Part shown: positions 8,759 to 17,283 of the stretch, in pieces | How positions within the stretch are numbered: the first letter of the stretch is position 1 | How the letters are laid out: each line of letters opens with the position of its first letter | DNA from: Harenicola maris | GTDB lineage: Bacteria > Pseudomonadota > Alphaproteobacteria > Rhodobacterales > Rhodobacteraceae | DNA length: 64,000 bases | Reading direction: 5' to 3' | NCBI GenBank assembly: GCA_018524345.1 | Contig: JADQAZ010000001.1 | Location: 682,001-746,000, forward strand | Translations under genes and position numbers: made by a program | Notes under the pieces: model-generated | Told to the model about the DNA's origin: nothing | Database searches by the model: none | Seen by the model: only the letters and a program-made list of their open reading frames with translations

Positions 8759-8992
8759 TTAGATGTGGCCGTAGCGGCGCAGGATGTCGTTGACCATGGA
8801 TTCACGTGTCGTGCCCATTTCGGCCAGTTCGTCATCTGTTTTACTGGCGGCTTCGCCGAGGCTGATCATAAGCGGGTGATCTTGCATGCGGGCTTCGGAC
8901 CAGCGCATGATCGCACCGAAAACGTCTGAGATTTTCGAGCCGATTTGCGTAAAGAGGCCTGTGCCGGCTGGCTTGAGTGTAGCAGTTGTCAT
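8759..8992 (-). CDS. DUF1127-like small protein (upstream copy)
   Basis: 77 residues beginning MTTATLKPAGTGLFTQIGSK. Its C-terminal TDDELAEMGTTRESMVNDIL followed by RRYGHI aligns with the end of the downstream 70-residue protein, so the two form a tandem duplication. A good Shine-Dalgarno (AGGAG) lies upstream at about 9000-9004. No transmembrane segment or catalytic motif is evident. The approximately 165 bases upstream (to the DsbA-like gene) contain only a hairpin at 9121-9152. The function is unknown; the family is commonly linked to stress responses. Confidence 0.72.
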   Translation of the reverse strand: MTTATLKPAGTGLFTQIGSKISDVFGAIMRWSEARMQDHPLMISLGEAASKTDDELAEMGTTRESMVNDILRRYGHI

Positions 8993-9120
8993 TTTGAAAC
9001 TCCTGTAAAGGTTACAGTGTTTCCTCCCGTAACCCCAACATATGGGGCAGGGGATTTATAACAACATACAATCCGGTATGCCTGCCTTGCACGAGGTGAC
9101 TAGCTTCGTTTGGGGCGCAT

Positions 9121-9152
9121 TATGGGGCGAAAACAAGGGGTTTCGCCCCATA
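9121..9152 (-). terminator. Hairpin downstream of the M48/DsbA operon
   Basis: TATGGGGCGAAA (9121-9132) and TTTCGCCCCATA (9141-9152) form a perfect 12-bp stem with an 8-base loop, 8 bases past the end of the DsbA-like gene. There is no obvious U-tract on the minus strand. It may end the transcript or protect its 3' end. Confidence 0.5.
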
Positions 9153-9159
9153 TTTAGGC

Positions 9160-9912
9160 TTAATTTGCGCGGGACTCTGCGACCGCCTGCATCATGCCCT
9201 GCAGGGGCAGGTAGCCGCGCAGGAAGCGGTTGGGCAGTACGAAGGTGGGCGTGCCGGAGATGCCGAGGTTTTGCGCGAGGGCGCGGTTTTCGGCGATCAC
9301 GGCGTCGACCTCTGGGCTGTTCATCGAGGCGAGGACCGGCGCGGGGTCGATGTCCAGCGAGGCGGCGAGGTCGCTGAGGCTGGCCTCTGTAAAGTTGCCG
9401 CGGAAGGTCATCATTTCGTCGTGCAGTTTGCCGTAGGCCTCTTCGCCGGCCTGTTGCTGGGCCGCGATGGCAAAGCGGGAGGCCAGTGTGCTTTCCTCGC
9501 CGAGGATCGGGAATTCCTTGGTGATCAGGCGGATGTTGCCATCGCCTTTGATCAACTCGTTGACCTCTGGAAAGGCGCGGCGGCAGTAGCCGCAGCGGTA
9601 GTCGACGAATTCGACGATGGTGATATCGCCCTCGGGGTTGCCTTTGACGTGGGAGTAGCCGTCTTCGAAGATGGCGGCCTGATTGGCGGCGATCAGGGCG
9701 ACGTCGGCATTGGCCTGTTGGGCGGTTTCGCGTTGTTCGAGGACGGCGATGGCCTCCATCAGAACTTCGGGGTTTTCGAGCAGATAGGCGCGGACTTCGG
9801 CACGGAAGGCCTGCCGTTCGGCGGCGTCGAGCTCTGTCAGGTCAGAGGACTGCGCGGAAAGGGGCAGCAGGGCCATGGCCCCTGCGAGGGTTGCTGCGGT
9901 GATGCGGTTCAT
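9160..9912 (-). CDS. DsbA-family thiol:disulfide oxidoreductase, periplasmic
   Basis: 250 residues from ATG 9912-9910, preceded by AGGAGAAGAAA. The start gives a clean signal peptide (MNRITAATLAGAMALLPLSA). The thioredoxin-like domain has the redox motif CGYC (C107-C110, in VDYRCGYCRRAFPEV) and the cis-proline loop GISGTPTFVLP. An N-terminal helical extension of about 80 residues resembles the Com1/ScsC-type DsbA proteins that may act as isomerases or oxidases. The start overlaps the stop of the M48 protease gene in an ATGA arrangement, so the two are translationally coupled. A role in folding envelope proteins is inferred, possibly together with the protease in envelope quality control. Confidence 0.88.
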   Translation of the reverse strand: MNRITAATLAGAMALLPLSAQSSDLTELDAAERQAFRAEVRAYLLENPEVLMEAIAVLEQRETAQQANADVALIAANQAAIFEDGYSHVKGNPEGDITIVEFVDYRCGYCRRAFPEVNELIKGDGNIRLITKEFPILGEESTLASRFAIAAQQQAGEEAYGKLHDEMMTFRGNFTEASLSDLAASLDIDPAPVLASMNSPEVDAVIAENRALAQNLGISGTPTFVLPNRFLRGYLPLQGMMQAVAESRAN

Positions 9913-11243
9913 TTTCTTCTCCTGTTTTCGGACTGCTCCGCAGCCGCGAGTATATCCTGTGCGCGCCGCCATGGCGCAGAGCCGCGCGGCAACAGGCCCG
10001 AAGCCCGTTTGGCATGAGTGCCTGCGGTCTTCAACTGTCCAAGTGTGGCGTAGCGTTCCGCCGTGGTGACCGAGGCAAGGCCGGGTTGCCCGGTTTGGGC
10101 ATAGGCCTGTGCCAGATCCCGCAGCAGGGCGGGGTTGAGGTTGTCGCGGTCACGCGCTTTGGAGAGCACGCCGAGGGCTTTTTGCGTATTGGCCGAGGAT
10201 TTTGTCGCCAATAGGGCGCGTCCATATCCGGCCAGAATGAGGGGCTGGTTGGGGGCGAGTGCGGAGGCGCGGGCGTAGGATTGCACGGCGGGGCCAAACT
10301 GGCGCGATTCCAGCAAGATTTGCCCCTTCAGCTCATGGGCGTAGGCGTCATTGGGGCGTTTGGCGAGCAGTTGGTTCACCGCGCCGAGGGCCTTTTTCGC
10401 GTTGGAGTTCTTGTGATGGGCCAGCGCCTTGCGCACCAGCGCGCTGTCGGAGGTATCGGAGGCCTTGACCTTGCGCAGGGTCCATTTCGGGCTGCGCAGG
10501 AAGGCGGAGAGTTTGCCCTGCACGCGGCCGAACCAATAGATGCTTTCCTTGGAGGTGGGCGTGGCCTTGGTATAGGCGGCGGCGAAACCGCGGAGGCCGC
10601 GGATACGTTCGCGCGACAGGGGGTGGGTGAGGACATAGGGGTCCACGCGGCTGGCGGAGAGGGCCTCTTGCCCGCTGAAAAGCTCCATCACCTCGATCAT
10701 GGCGGTGGGGTCGATGCCCGCGCGGGCGAGGTAGCGCACACCGGCCTGATCGGCGGAGCTTTCTTCGGCGCGGTTATGGCCCAGCAGGACGCGCTGCGCC
10801 GTTGACTGGCTGCCTGCGGCGAGGCCGAGGGCGCCCTCGGGGCTGCGGGTGGCGACGGCGGCGGAGAGGGCAAGGCCGACGAGGGCGGCATTACGGGCGT
10901 TGCGGAAGTTGATCGGCCTGCGCGTCAGGTGGCCATTGGCGATATGGGCCAGCTCATGGGCGATCACCGCCTGCAATTGTTCGGGCCGTTTCATCCGCAG
11001 CAGCAGGCCGGAGTGGATGAAGATGGTTTGGGAGTTGAGGACGAAGGCGTTGAGGCTCTCGTCCTTGATGATCAGGATGCGGATGCGCGAGGGGCTGAGC
11101 CCGGATTGGACGATCACGGGGCGGGCGAGTTCGTGCAGGGCGCGTTCGGCCTCTGCGTCACGCAGGATGGTCTGGGCGCTTGCCGGAAGGGCAACGAAGA
11201 GGATCATGATTGACCACAGGGCGAGAGGCTGGAAGAACCGCAT
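9909..11243 (-). CDS. M48 family zinc metalloprotease with TPR-like C-terminus (BepA/YfgC-like)
   Basis: 444 residues from ATG 11243-11241. This start begins a signal peptide (MRFFQPLALWSIMILFVALP, then ASAQ); the frame is open further upstream, but that part overlaps the divergent aminotransferase. The peptidase domain contains VIAHELAHIANGH, with zinc ligands H96 and H100 and catalytic E97, and the downstream Glu in RAEESSADQAGVRYLARAG. The second half holds helical repeat units (KALGAVNQLLAKRPNDAYAH, LKGQILLESRQFGPAVQSYA), consistent with TPRs. BepA-like proteases act in the periplasm on outer-membrane protein assembly. The last codons overlap the dsbA-like start by 4 bases. Confidence 0.9.
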   Translation of the reverse strand: MRFFQPLALWSIMILFVALPASAQTILRDAEAERALHELARPVIVQSGLSPSRIRILIIKDESLNAFVLNSQTIFIHSGLLLRMKRPEQLQAVIAHELAHIANGHLTRRPINFRNARNAALVGLALSAAVATRSPEGALGLAAGSQSTAQRVLLGHNRAEESSADQAGVRYLARAGIDPTAMIEVMELFSGQEALSASRVDPYVLTHPLSRERIRGLRGFAAAYTKATPTSKESIYWFGRVQGKLSAFLRSPKWTLRKVKASDTSDSALVRKALAHHKNSNAKKALGAVNQLLAKRPNDAYAHELKGQILLESRQFGPAVQSYARASALAPNQPLILAGYGRALLATKSSANTQKALGVLSKARDRDNLNPALLRDLAQAYAQTGQPGLASVTTAERYATLGQLKTAGTHAKRASGLLPRGSAPWRRAQDILAAAEQSENRRRK

Positions 11244-11265
11244 GCAAAGCAACCTAGAGGCCGTG

Positions 11266-12402
11266 ATGCGAAACTCAAGCCGAAGTGAGATTGATCCCTT
11301 TATCGTGATGGACGTGATGGAGGCCGCGCGGGCCGCCGAGGCCGCGGGGCGCGACATTATCCATATGGAGGTGGGCCAGCCGAGCACCGGCGCGCCCGCC
11401 GCCGCCCGCGCCGCATTGGCCGAGGCCATGGAGGCGGGGCCTTTGGGCTATACGGTTGCCCTTGGCCTGCCCGTGCTGCGGGCGCGGATCGCGGCCTTGT
11501 ATAAGGAATGGTACGGGGTTGAGGTCAGCGCCGAGCGGGTGATCGTGACGGCGGGGGCCTCTGGTGCGTTTCTACTGGCCTTTAGCGGGCTGTTCGATGC
11601 GGGGGAGCGGGTTGGTTTGGGCCTGCCGGGGTATCCGTCCTATCGGCATATTCTGACGGCCCTGAGTTTGGAGCCTGTGGGCCTTTCGGCGCGGGCGGAA
11701 AACCGCCTGCAGCCGGTGCCGGAGGATGTGCCGGAGGGGCTCTCTGGGCTCATCCTTGCCTCGCCGGGGAACCCCTCGGGCACGATGCTGAGCCGCGAGG
11801 CGCTTTCTGCGCTTGCGGCGCGGGCGGCGGACATCGGGGCGGCGCTTGTCTCGGACGAGATTTACCACGGGCTGGATTTTGGCCAGCGGGCGGTGAGCGC
11901 GCTGGAGGTTACCGATGATGTGATCGTGGTGAATTCCTTTTCCAAGTATTTCTCGATGACGGGCTGGCGCGTGGGCTGGATGGTGGTGCCGCAGGATCAG
12001 GTGCGCCGCTATGAGCGGCTGGCGCAGAATATGTTTATCTGCCCGCCCCATGCGAGCCAGATCGCCGCATTGGCGGCGATGGATGCGGGCGAGGAGCTGG
12101 AGGCGAACCGCGCGGTCTATGCGGCGAACCGGCAGCTGATGCTGGAGGGCCTGCCGGAGGCGGGGCTGGGCAAATTCGCGCCGCCGGACGGGGCGTTTTA
12201 TATCTATGCGGATGTGTCGGAATACACCGATGATGCGCGGGCTCTGGCGGCGGATATTCTGGAGAAGGTCGGGGTGGCGGTGACGCCGGGGCTGGATTTT
12301 GATCCGGAGCGGGGGCACCACTGGCTGCGCCTGTCCTACGCCGGAACGACGGCGGATATGGCCGAGGGAATTGCGCGATTGAAGCGCTACTTCAAGGGCT
12401 AG
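11266..12402 (+). CDS. PLP-dependent class I/II aminotransferase
   Basis: 378 residues. ATG 11266 is chosen over ATG 11242 because TAGAGG lies 6 bases before it and the family N-terminus (SEIDPFIVMDVMEAARAAEA) follows. Motifs include DIIHMEVGQPSTGAP, GYTVALGLPVLRARIA, the substrate-loop SPGNPSGTML, SDEIYHGLDF, the PLP lysine in NSFSKYFSMTGWRVGW (about K227), and the carboxylate-binding Arg in WLRLSYA. It belongs to the aspartate-aminotransferase fold-type I superfamily; the amino donor cannot be deduced. It is divergent from the M48 gene, with starts 22 bases apart. A dispersed repeat follows its stop. Confidence 0.88.
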   Translation: MRNSSRSEIDPFIVMDVMEAARAAEAAGRDIIHMEVGQPSTGAPAAARAALAEAMEAGPLGYTVALGLPVLRARIAALYKEWYGVEVSAERVIVTAGASGAFLLAFSGLFDAGERVGLGLPGYPSYRHILTALSLEPVGLSARAENRLQPVPEDVPEGLSGLILASPGNPSGTMLSREALSALAARAADIGAALVSDEIYHGLDFGQRAVSALEVTDDVIVVNSFSKYFSMTGWRVGWMVVPQDQVRRYERLAQNMFICPPHASQIAALAAMDAGEELEANRAVYAANRQLMLEGLPEAGLGKFAPPDGAFYIYADVSEYTDDARALAADILEKVGVAVTPGLDFDPERGHHWLRLSYAGTTADMAEGIARLKRYFKG

Positions 12403-12406
12403 GCGG

Positions 12407-12540
12407 GGGCAATTTGCGTCAGCAAATTGCCCGGCCCAACGGGACGCGAGGCCTTTGGCCGAAGCTGTCCGGGCGGGAGGGCTTCGGGTTGGAAAGAATC
12501 CTCCGAATTTTTTGCCGGGGCTTTGCCCCGGGGGGCGGCG
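12407..12540 (+). repeat. Dispersed intergenic element, copy 1
   Basis: It begins with a perfect 11-bp hairpin (GGGCAATTTGC 12407-12417, GCAAATTGCCC 12422-12432). It continues with the GC-rich string CGGGCGGGAGGGCTTCGGGT (12470-12489) and an A/T-rich block ending TTTTTTGCCGGGG. The same order of parts, including that identical 20-base string, occurs at 50161-50290. It occupies the gap between the aminotransferase and amidase genes and includes no coding sequence. Confidence 0.7.
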
Positions 12541-12572
12541 GCGGATAGGGTTGTGCGAAACAGGGGCTGGGT

Positions 12573-13802
12573 ATGATGCGGGTGGTTTTGGTGGCTTTGG
12601 CTTTGGCTTTGGCGGTCTGGGGCGTTTTCGCGCCGCAGGGGGCCTTGGCGCAGGGGTTTTCGGCGCTGGCGCGGGTGGATGCGGCGCGATCTGATTACAG
12701 CGCGGGGCGCGGGGGGGCGGAGCTCTCCCTGACCCTGAGCCAGCCTGTGCCGTATCGCGTCTATACCCTGACCGATCCGGCGCGGTTGGTTCTGGATTTC
12801 CGCGAGGTGGATTTTACCGGATTTGACGCCCTTGCCTTTGCCGGAGAGGGGCTGCGGGTGGGGCGGTTTCAGCCCGGGTGGTCGCGGATGGTTCTGGAGA
12901 TGGACGAGCCCATGGTGATTGGCACCGCGGGCATGGTGACCGGGGCCGCCGACGGGACGGTGCGCATTGATGTCACGTTGGAGGCCGCGAGTGCGGAGGT
13001 TTTTGCGCAGCAGTCCGGCCCGCCGCCGGGGAGCCGGAGTTTTCCCGATCCCGCCAGCGCCTTGGCCCCGCCACCGCGGCGGGTTCTAGACCCGGATCGC
13101 CCGCTGCGCGTTGTGCTTGATCCCGGCCATGGCGGGATTGATCCCGGCGCGGTGCGGGAGGGGGTGAATGAGGCGGATCTGATGCTCTCTTTTGCGCGGC
13201 AGATGCGCGAAGAGTTCGCAAGATCAGGGGATTACGAGGTGTTCCTGACGCGGGACGAGGATGTATTTGTCTCCCTTGAGGGGCGGATTGCCTTGACCCA
13301 TCGCTTGCGGGCCGATGTGTTCATTTCCTTGCATGCGGATGCGATTGCCGAGGGGGTGGCGCGGGGGGCGCAGGTTTACACCCTGTCGGAGGAGGCGAGC
13401 AGTGCGGCCTCTGCCAAGCTGGCGGAGCGTCATGACCGGCAGGATTTGCTCTCTGGTGTGGACCTGAGCGGGCAGAGCGACCGGATTGCGGCTGTTTTGA
13501 TGGATATGGCGCGGGTCGAGACCGCGCCGCGCACCGATGCTTTGGCCGATGCCATTGTTTGGGGATTGAAGGACAGCGATATTGCCCTGCATCGCCGCGC
13601 TCGGGAGACGGCGTCTTTCTCGGTGTTGAAATCCCCCGATATTCCGGCGGTTTTGCTGGAGATCGGCTTTCTGTCCAGCCCGTCGGAATTGGCCAAGCTG
13701 ACCGACCCTGCGTGGCGCAGCCGTGCGGCGGCGGCGATTGTGCGGGCGGTGATAGCCTGGGAGGCCGAGGATCGGGCCCGCGCGCCCTTGGTGCGCCAGT
13801 AG
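12573..13802 (+). CDS. N-acetylmuramoyl-L-alanine amidase (AmiC type: AMIN plus Amidase_3)
   Basis: 409 residues. The signal peptide is approximately residues 1-27 (MMRVVLVALALALAVWGVFA). An AMIN domain follows at about 30-135 (PVPYRVYTLTDPARLVLDFR), which targets peptidoglycan. The Amidase_3 catalytic domain (about 170-400) shows the zinc-site motifs VVLDPGHGGIDPGA, the Glu in VNEADLMLSFA, FISLHADAIAEG and the catalytic Glu in VLLEIGFLSSPSEL. The enzyme cleaves the amide between MurNAc and L-Ala of the stem peptide, typically for daughter-cell separation. It starts at ATG 12573; ATG 12576 is possible. It is followed by a convergent methyltransferase and then the PBP1A gene, so this is a cell-wall neighbourhood. 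Confidence 0.93.
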   Translation: MMRVVLVALALALAVWGVFAPQGALAQGFSALARVDAARSDYSAGRGGAELSLTLSQPVPYRVYTLTDPARLVLDFREVDFTGFDALAFAGEGLRVGRFQPGWSRMVLEMDEPMVIGTAGMVTGAADGTVRIDVTLEAASAEVFAQQSGPPPGSRSFPDPASALAPPPRRVLDPDRPLRVVLDPGHGGIDPGAVREGVNEADLMLSFARQMREEFARSGDYEVFLTRDEDVFVSLEGRIALTHRLRADVFISLHADAIAEGVARGAQVYTLSEEASSAASAKLAERHDRQDLLSGVDLSGQSDRIAAVLMDMARVETAPRTDALADAIVWGLKDSDIALHRRARETASFSVLKSPDIPAVLLEIGFLSSPSELAKLTDPAWRSRAAAAIVRAVIAWEAEDRARAPLVRQ

Positions 13803-13832
13803 ACCCTGCACCTTTGGTGCGGCAGTAGGGGC

Positions 13833-14441
13833 CTAAACCGGATTCGCAGTATATTTGGCGAGCCAGATTGTGTGGCGGTCGCAGGCGGGGTCCTCTGGCA
13901 CGAAGGCTTTGACGGTAAAGCCGTTTTCGGCCAGCAGGGCGCGGTATTCCTCGGGCGCGAGGGAGGCGTGGTAGATCGGTTGGCTGTCGATGGAGCCTAT
14001 GGCCTCGCCTGCCTCTGGCCCCGAGGTGAACATCAGGGCCGCGCCGGGGGCGGCGTGGCGGGCGAAGACGGGGAACATGGCGCGCTGGTCCTGTGGGCTG
14101 AGGTGAAAGAAGCTGTCCCATGCGATGAGCGCGCCGAAGGTTTCGCCCAGATCGAGGCCGCGCATATCGGCGTGGTGCACGGTGGCCGCGGGCAGGGTTT
14201 TGCGGAACGCCTCCACCATGGAGGCCGCGCCATCGACGCCTGTGACCTTGCAGCCGCGATCGGCCAGATAGGTGGCAATCGGGCGGCCCGCGCCGCAGCC
14301 CAGATCAAGCACGCGGCGGTTCGAGGCGACGTTCAGCAGCCTGTCCAGCCATGATTTTTCGAACAGGATGCACAGGCGGCTTCGGGCCCATGCGGGGCCG
14401 TGGGTTTCGTATGTCGGGAGAATCTCTTCGGGGGTGCTCAT
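13833..14441 (-). CDS. Class I SAM-dependent methyltransferase
   Basis: 202 residues from ATG 14441 (MSTPEEILPTYETHGPAWAR); an in-frame ATG at 14456 would add five residues. Motif I is VLDLGCGAGRPIATYLADRG, followed by VTGVDGAASMVEAF, HHADMRGLDLG and LIAWDSFFHLS. This is the standard seven-strand Rossmann methyltransferase core (Methyltransf_11/25 type). The substrate is unknown. It is convergent with the amidase gene (30-base gap) and divergent from PBP1A. No membrane segment is visible. Confidence 0.85.
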   Translation of the reverse strand: MSTPEEILPTYETHGPAWARSRLCILFEKSWLDRLLNVASNRRVLDLGCGAGRPIATYLADRGCKVTGVDGAASMVEAFRKTLPAATVHHADMRGLDLGETFGALIAWDSFFHLSPQDQRAMFPVFARHAAPGAALMFTSGPEAGEAIGSIDSQPIYHASLAPEEYRALLAENGFTVKAFVPEDPACDRHTIWLAKYTANPV

Positions 14442-14538
14442 GGGGGCAAAGGGCACAAGGCGGGGGGCGGGCGCAAATAGCGTGGTAAATTCTGCGTTGA
14501 ACTGGCGTTTTCCAGCCTATTTTCCCCGCTTGCCCCTT

Positions 14539-14567
14539 TTGACGATCATCGCGCCTTGGCCTATATT
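14539..14567 (+). promoter_or_regulatory. Sigma-70-type promoter of the PBP1A gene
   Basis: TTGACG (14539-14544), a 17-base spacer and TATATT (14562-14567) give a near-consensus housekeeping promoter. It lies 47 bases before the GTG start of the PBP1A gene. Confidence 0.65.
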
Positions 14568-14613
14568 AAGAGCAACAAGAAAACAGAGCGGTTGCGGCAA
14601 GGAGCCCTTAGGC

Positions 14614-17142
14614 GTGTTCAGATATATCGGCAGCGTTTTTGGCGCGTTTTTCTCTCTTTTGACCCTTTCGCTCGTGGCGGGGGCTGGCCTGATTGCGGCC
14701 GTCTTCCTTGTCTATGGGCGTGATCTGCCCAATCACGAGCAGTTGGCGCAGTATACGCCACCCACCATCAGCCGGATCTATTCCGCCGAGGGGCAGATCA
14801 TTGATGAATTCGCTCATGAGCGCCGCCTGTTCACGCAGGCGCAGGATATTCCCGATCTGGTGAAGAACGCGTTTATCTCTGCCGAGGACAAGAATTTCTA
14901 TGACCACGCGGGCTATGACCCCATGGGCATGGTGGCGGCGGCTGTGGATGCGGCCAAGGGGGGGCGTCTGCGCGGGGCCTCGACCATCACCCAGCAGGTG
15001 ATGAAGAACTTCCTGCTGGACGGCTCGCGTTCTGCCGAGCGCAAGGTCAAGGAGATCATCCTTGCGGCGCGGGTCGAGCAGGCCCTGAGCAAGGAGAAGA
15101 TCCTTGAGCTTTATCTGAACGAGATTTTCCTTGGCCAGAACAGTTTTGGTGTGACGGCGGCGGCGCAGACCTATTTCAACAAGACGCTTGTGGAATTGAG
15201 CGCGGGGGAGGCGGCCTATCTTGCGTCATTGCCCAAGAGCCCGTCGAACCGGCACCCTGTGCGCAACAAGGACACGGCGATTTTCTGGCGCAACAACACC
15301 CTGCGCGAGATGCACGAGAACGGCTATATCGACACGGCCACCTATGAGGCGGAGCGCGATGCACCGTTGAAATCGGTGCAGGGCGGGGATTACGACAGTT
15401 TCAAGCGCGCCCTGCCGCCGCGCGATTACTTTACCGACGAAATCCGCCGTCAGCTTTCGGGTGATTTCGGTGAGGACGAGTTCTTTGGTGGCGGCTTGGC
15501 CATTCGGGCGACCGTTGACGAGGAATTGCAGGAAGAGGCCGCCGAGGCCCTGCGCCGGGGCCTTGAGCGGTTTGACCGCGGTGTCGGCCGTTGGCGCGGC
15601 ACGGGCAAGAAGCTGCCCCCAGAGGCCTTGGTTGACGAGGCGACATGGCGCGAGGCCTTGGCCAATGTGACCGTGGCGCGGGACATCCACCTAGAGAACA
15701 CATGGTATCCTGCCGTTGTTCTGGCGGTTGAGGAAAACCAGCTGCGCCTCGGGATCGAGAGCGTGACCGAGACGGATGCGGAGCCACATGTGGTGCCGCG
15801 CAAGGATATCGCCTGGATGAAGGGCAACTTCTTTGACAACTTCGAAGTCGGCGATGTGGTGCATGTGCGGCGCATGACGCAGGACGGCGGGTTCATCCGC
15901 TGGACATTGCGTCAGGTGCCCGAGGTGCAGGGCGGCTTTATGGCGATGGACGTGCGCAACGGGCGCGTGTTGGCGATGCAGGGCGGGTTCAGCTATCAGC
16001 ATTCGGTGTTCAACCGTGTGACGCAGGCGGACCGGCAGCCGGGCTCCTCCTTCAAGCCTTTTGTTTATGCGGCGGCTTTGGACAGTGGCTATACCCCCGC
16101 GACCATCGTTGTGGATGCCCCGATCGAGATCAACACGCCGCAGGGTCTGTGGCGGCCGAAGAACGCCTCGCATAAGTTCTATGGCCCGACGCCATTGCGC
16201 ACGGGGATCGAGCAGTCGCGGAACCTGATGACCATTCGTTTGGCGCAGGATGTGGGGATGAACACGGTTGCGGGCTATGCCGAGCGGTTTGGTGTTTATG
16301 ACCGGATGAACCCCTTCCTGTCGAACGCTTTGGGCGCACAGGAGAGCACCCTGTTCCGCATGGTTGCGGCCTATTCCATGCTGGCCAATGGCGGCAAGCG
16401 GGTGGAGCCGACGCTGGTGGACCGTGTGCAGGACCGTTGGGGCAAGACGATTTATCGTCATGACCAGCGTCGCTGTGAGGATTGTCAGTTGGCCTCTTTG
16501 AATGGCGGGGAGCTTCCCAAGATCGTCAATGACCGCGAGCAGGTGATTGATGCGATCACGGCCTATCAGATCACCTCCATGATGCAGGGCGTTGTGGAGC
16601 GCGGCACCGCGCGCAAGGCCATCAACCTTGGCAATGCGCCCGTGGCGGGCAAGACCGGTACAACCAACGATGCCAAGGATGTGTGGTTTGTTGGCTTTAC
16701 CAACACCATCGCGGCGGGCTGTTACATTGGGTATGACAGGCCACGGTCCATGGGGCGCGGTGCCTCGGGCGGGGGCATGTGCGGGCCTGTGTTCAACTCA
16801 TTCATGCGCAAGGCGATTGATAAATACGGGGCGGGCAAGTTTGACCTGCCGCCCGGTGGTTATTTCGTGAATATCGACCGGTTCACCGGTGCGCGTCTGT
16901 CGGATGGGGCCAGCGGCCCGAATGTTGTGCGGGAATACTTCCGCGAGGGCGAAGACCCGATCTTTGGTCTGGCTGCGGCGATTGATGGCGGTTTTGCCAT
17001 GGGGGCGAACCTGCCCCTGTTTGCCAGCGGCGAGTCAGAGGACAACAGCGTGGCAAAGACTGTCACCACATCGACCGGCAAGAAGGTGACGATTGCGCCG
17101 AAGGCGAATTTCGGCTCGCTTTCCTCGGGCGGTCTTTATTAA
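14614..17142 (+). CDS. mrcA: Penicillin-binding protein 1A, bifunctional transglycosylase/transpeptidase
   Basis: 842 residues from GTG 14614, supported by AAGGAG at 14599-14604. A single N-terminal membrane anchor (GAFFSLLTLSLVAGAGLIAA) precedes the GT51 glycosyltransferase domain (about 55-230), with the catalytic Glu in SAEDKNFYDHAGYDP, GASTITQQVMKN and LELYLNEIFLGQ. An OB-like linker follows. The transpeptidase domain has the SxxK motif SSFK (S478, K481), a QSRN motif and KTGTT (K680). It polymerises and crosslinks peptidoglycan in the periplasm. The open frame upstream of the GTG lacks conserved sequence. The promoter is at 14539-14567. Confidence 0.94.
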   Translation: MFRYIGSVFGAFFSLLTLSLVAGAGLIAAVFLVYGRDLPNHEQLAQYTPPTISRIYSAEGQIIDEFAHERRLFTQAQDIPDLVKNAFISAEDKNFYDHAGYDPMGMVAAAVDAAKGGRLRGASTITQQVMKNFLLDGSRSAERKVKEIILAARVEQALSKEKILELYLNEIFLGQNSFGVTAAAQTYFNKTLVELSAGEAAYLASLPKSPSNRHPVRNKDTAIFWRNNTLREMHENGYIDTATYEAERDAPLKSVQGGDYDSFKRALPPRDYFTDEIRRQLSGDFGEDEFFGGGLAIRATVDEELQEEAAEALRRGLERFDRGVGRWRGTGKKLPPEALVDEATWREALANVTVARDIHLENTWYPAVVLAVEENQLRLGIESVTETDAEPHVVPRKDIAWMKGNFFDNFEVGDVVHVRRMTQDGGFIRWTLRQVPEVQGGFMAMDVRNGRVLAMQGGFSYQHSVFNRVTQADRQPGSSFKPFVYAAALDSGYTPATIVVDAPIEINTPQGLWRPKNASHKFYGPTPLRTGIEQSRNLMTIRLAQDVGMNTVAGYAERFGVYDRMNPFLSNALGAQESTLFRMVAAYSMLANGGKRVEPTLVDRVQDRWGKTIYRHDQRRCEDCQLASLNGGELPKIVNDREQVIDAITAYQITSMMQGVVERGTARKAINLGNAPVAGKTGTTNDAKDVWFVGFTNTIAAGCYIGYDRPRSMGRGASGGGMCGPVFNSFMRKAIDKYGAGKFDLPPGGYFVNIDRFTGARLSDGASGPNVVREYFREGEDPIFGLAAAIDGGFAMGANLPLFASGESEDNSVAKTVTTSTGKKVTIAPKANFGSLSSGGLY

Positions 17143-17283
17143 CAAAGCGATTGGCGGTCTCGCCCCCTGAATGCGGCCCCCGGGCCGGATGGGGGCGGGC
17201 CGTTTGTTTTGCGATGGCCCCGGCTTGTGACCCCAGCGCCGGGGCGCTATCAGCGGGGAACGGATTTAGAAGGGCGAAGACTC

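Noticed and set aside
8993-9159. CcsR-type small RNAs next to the DUF1127 genes
   Set aside because: The CCUCCUCCC loop motif is not seen in the expected orientation.
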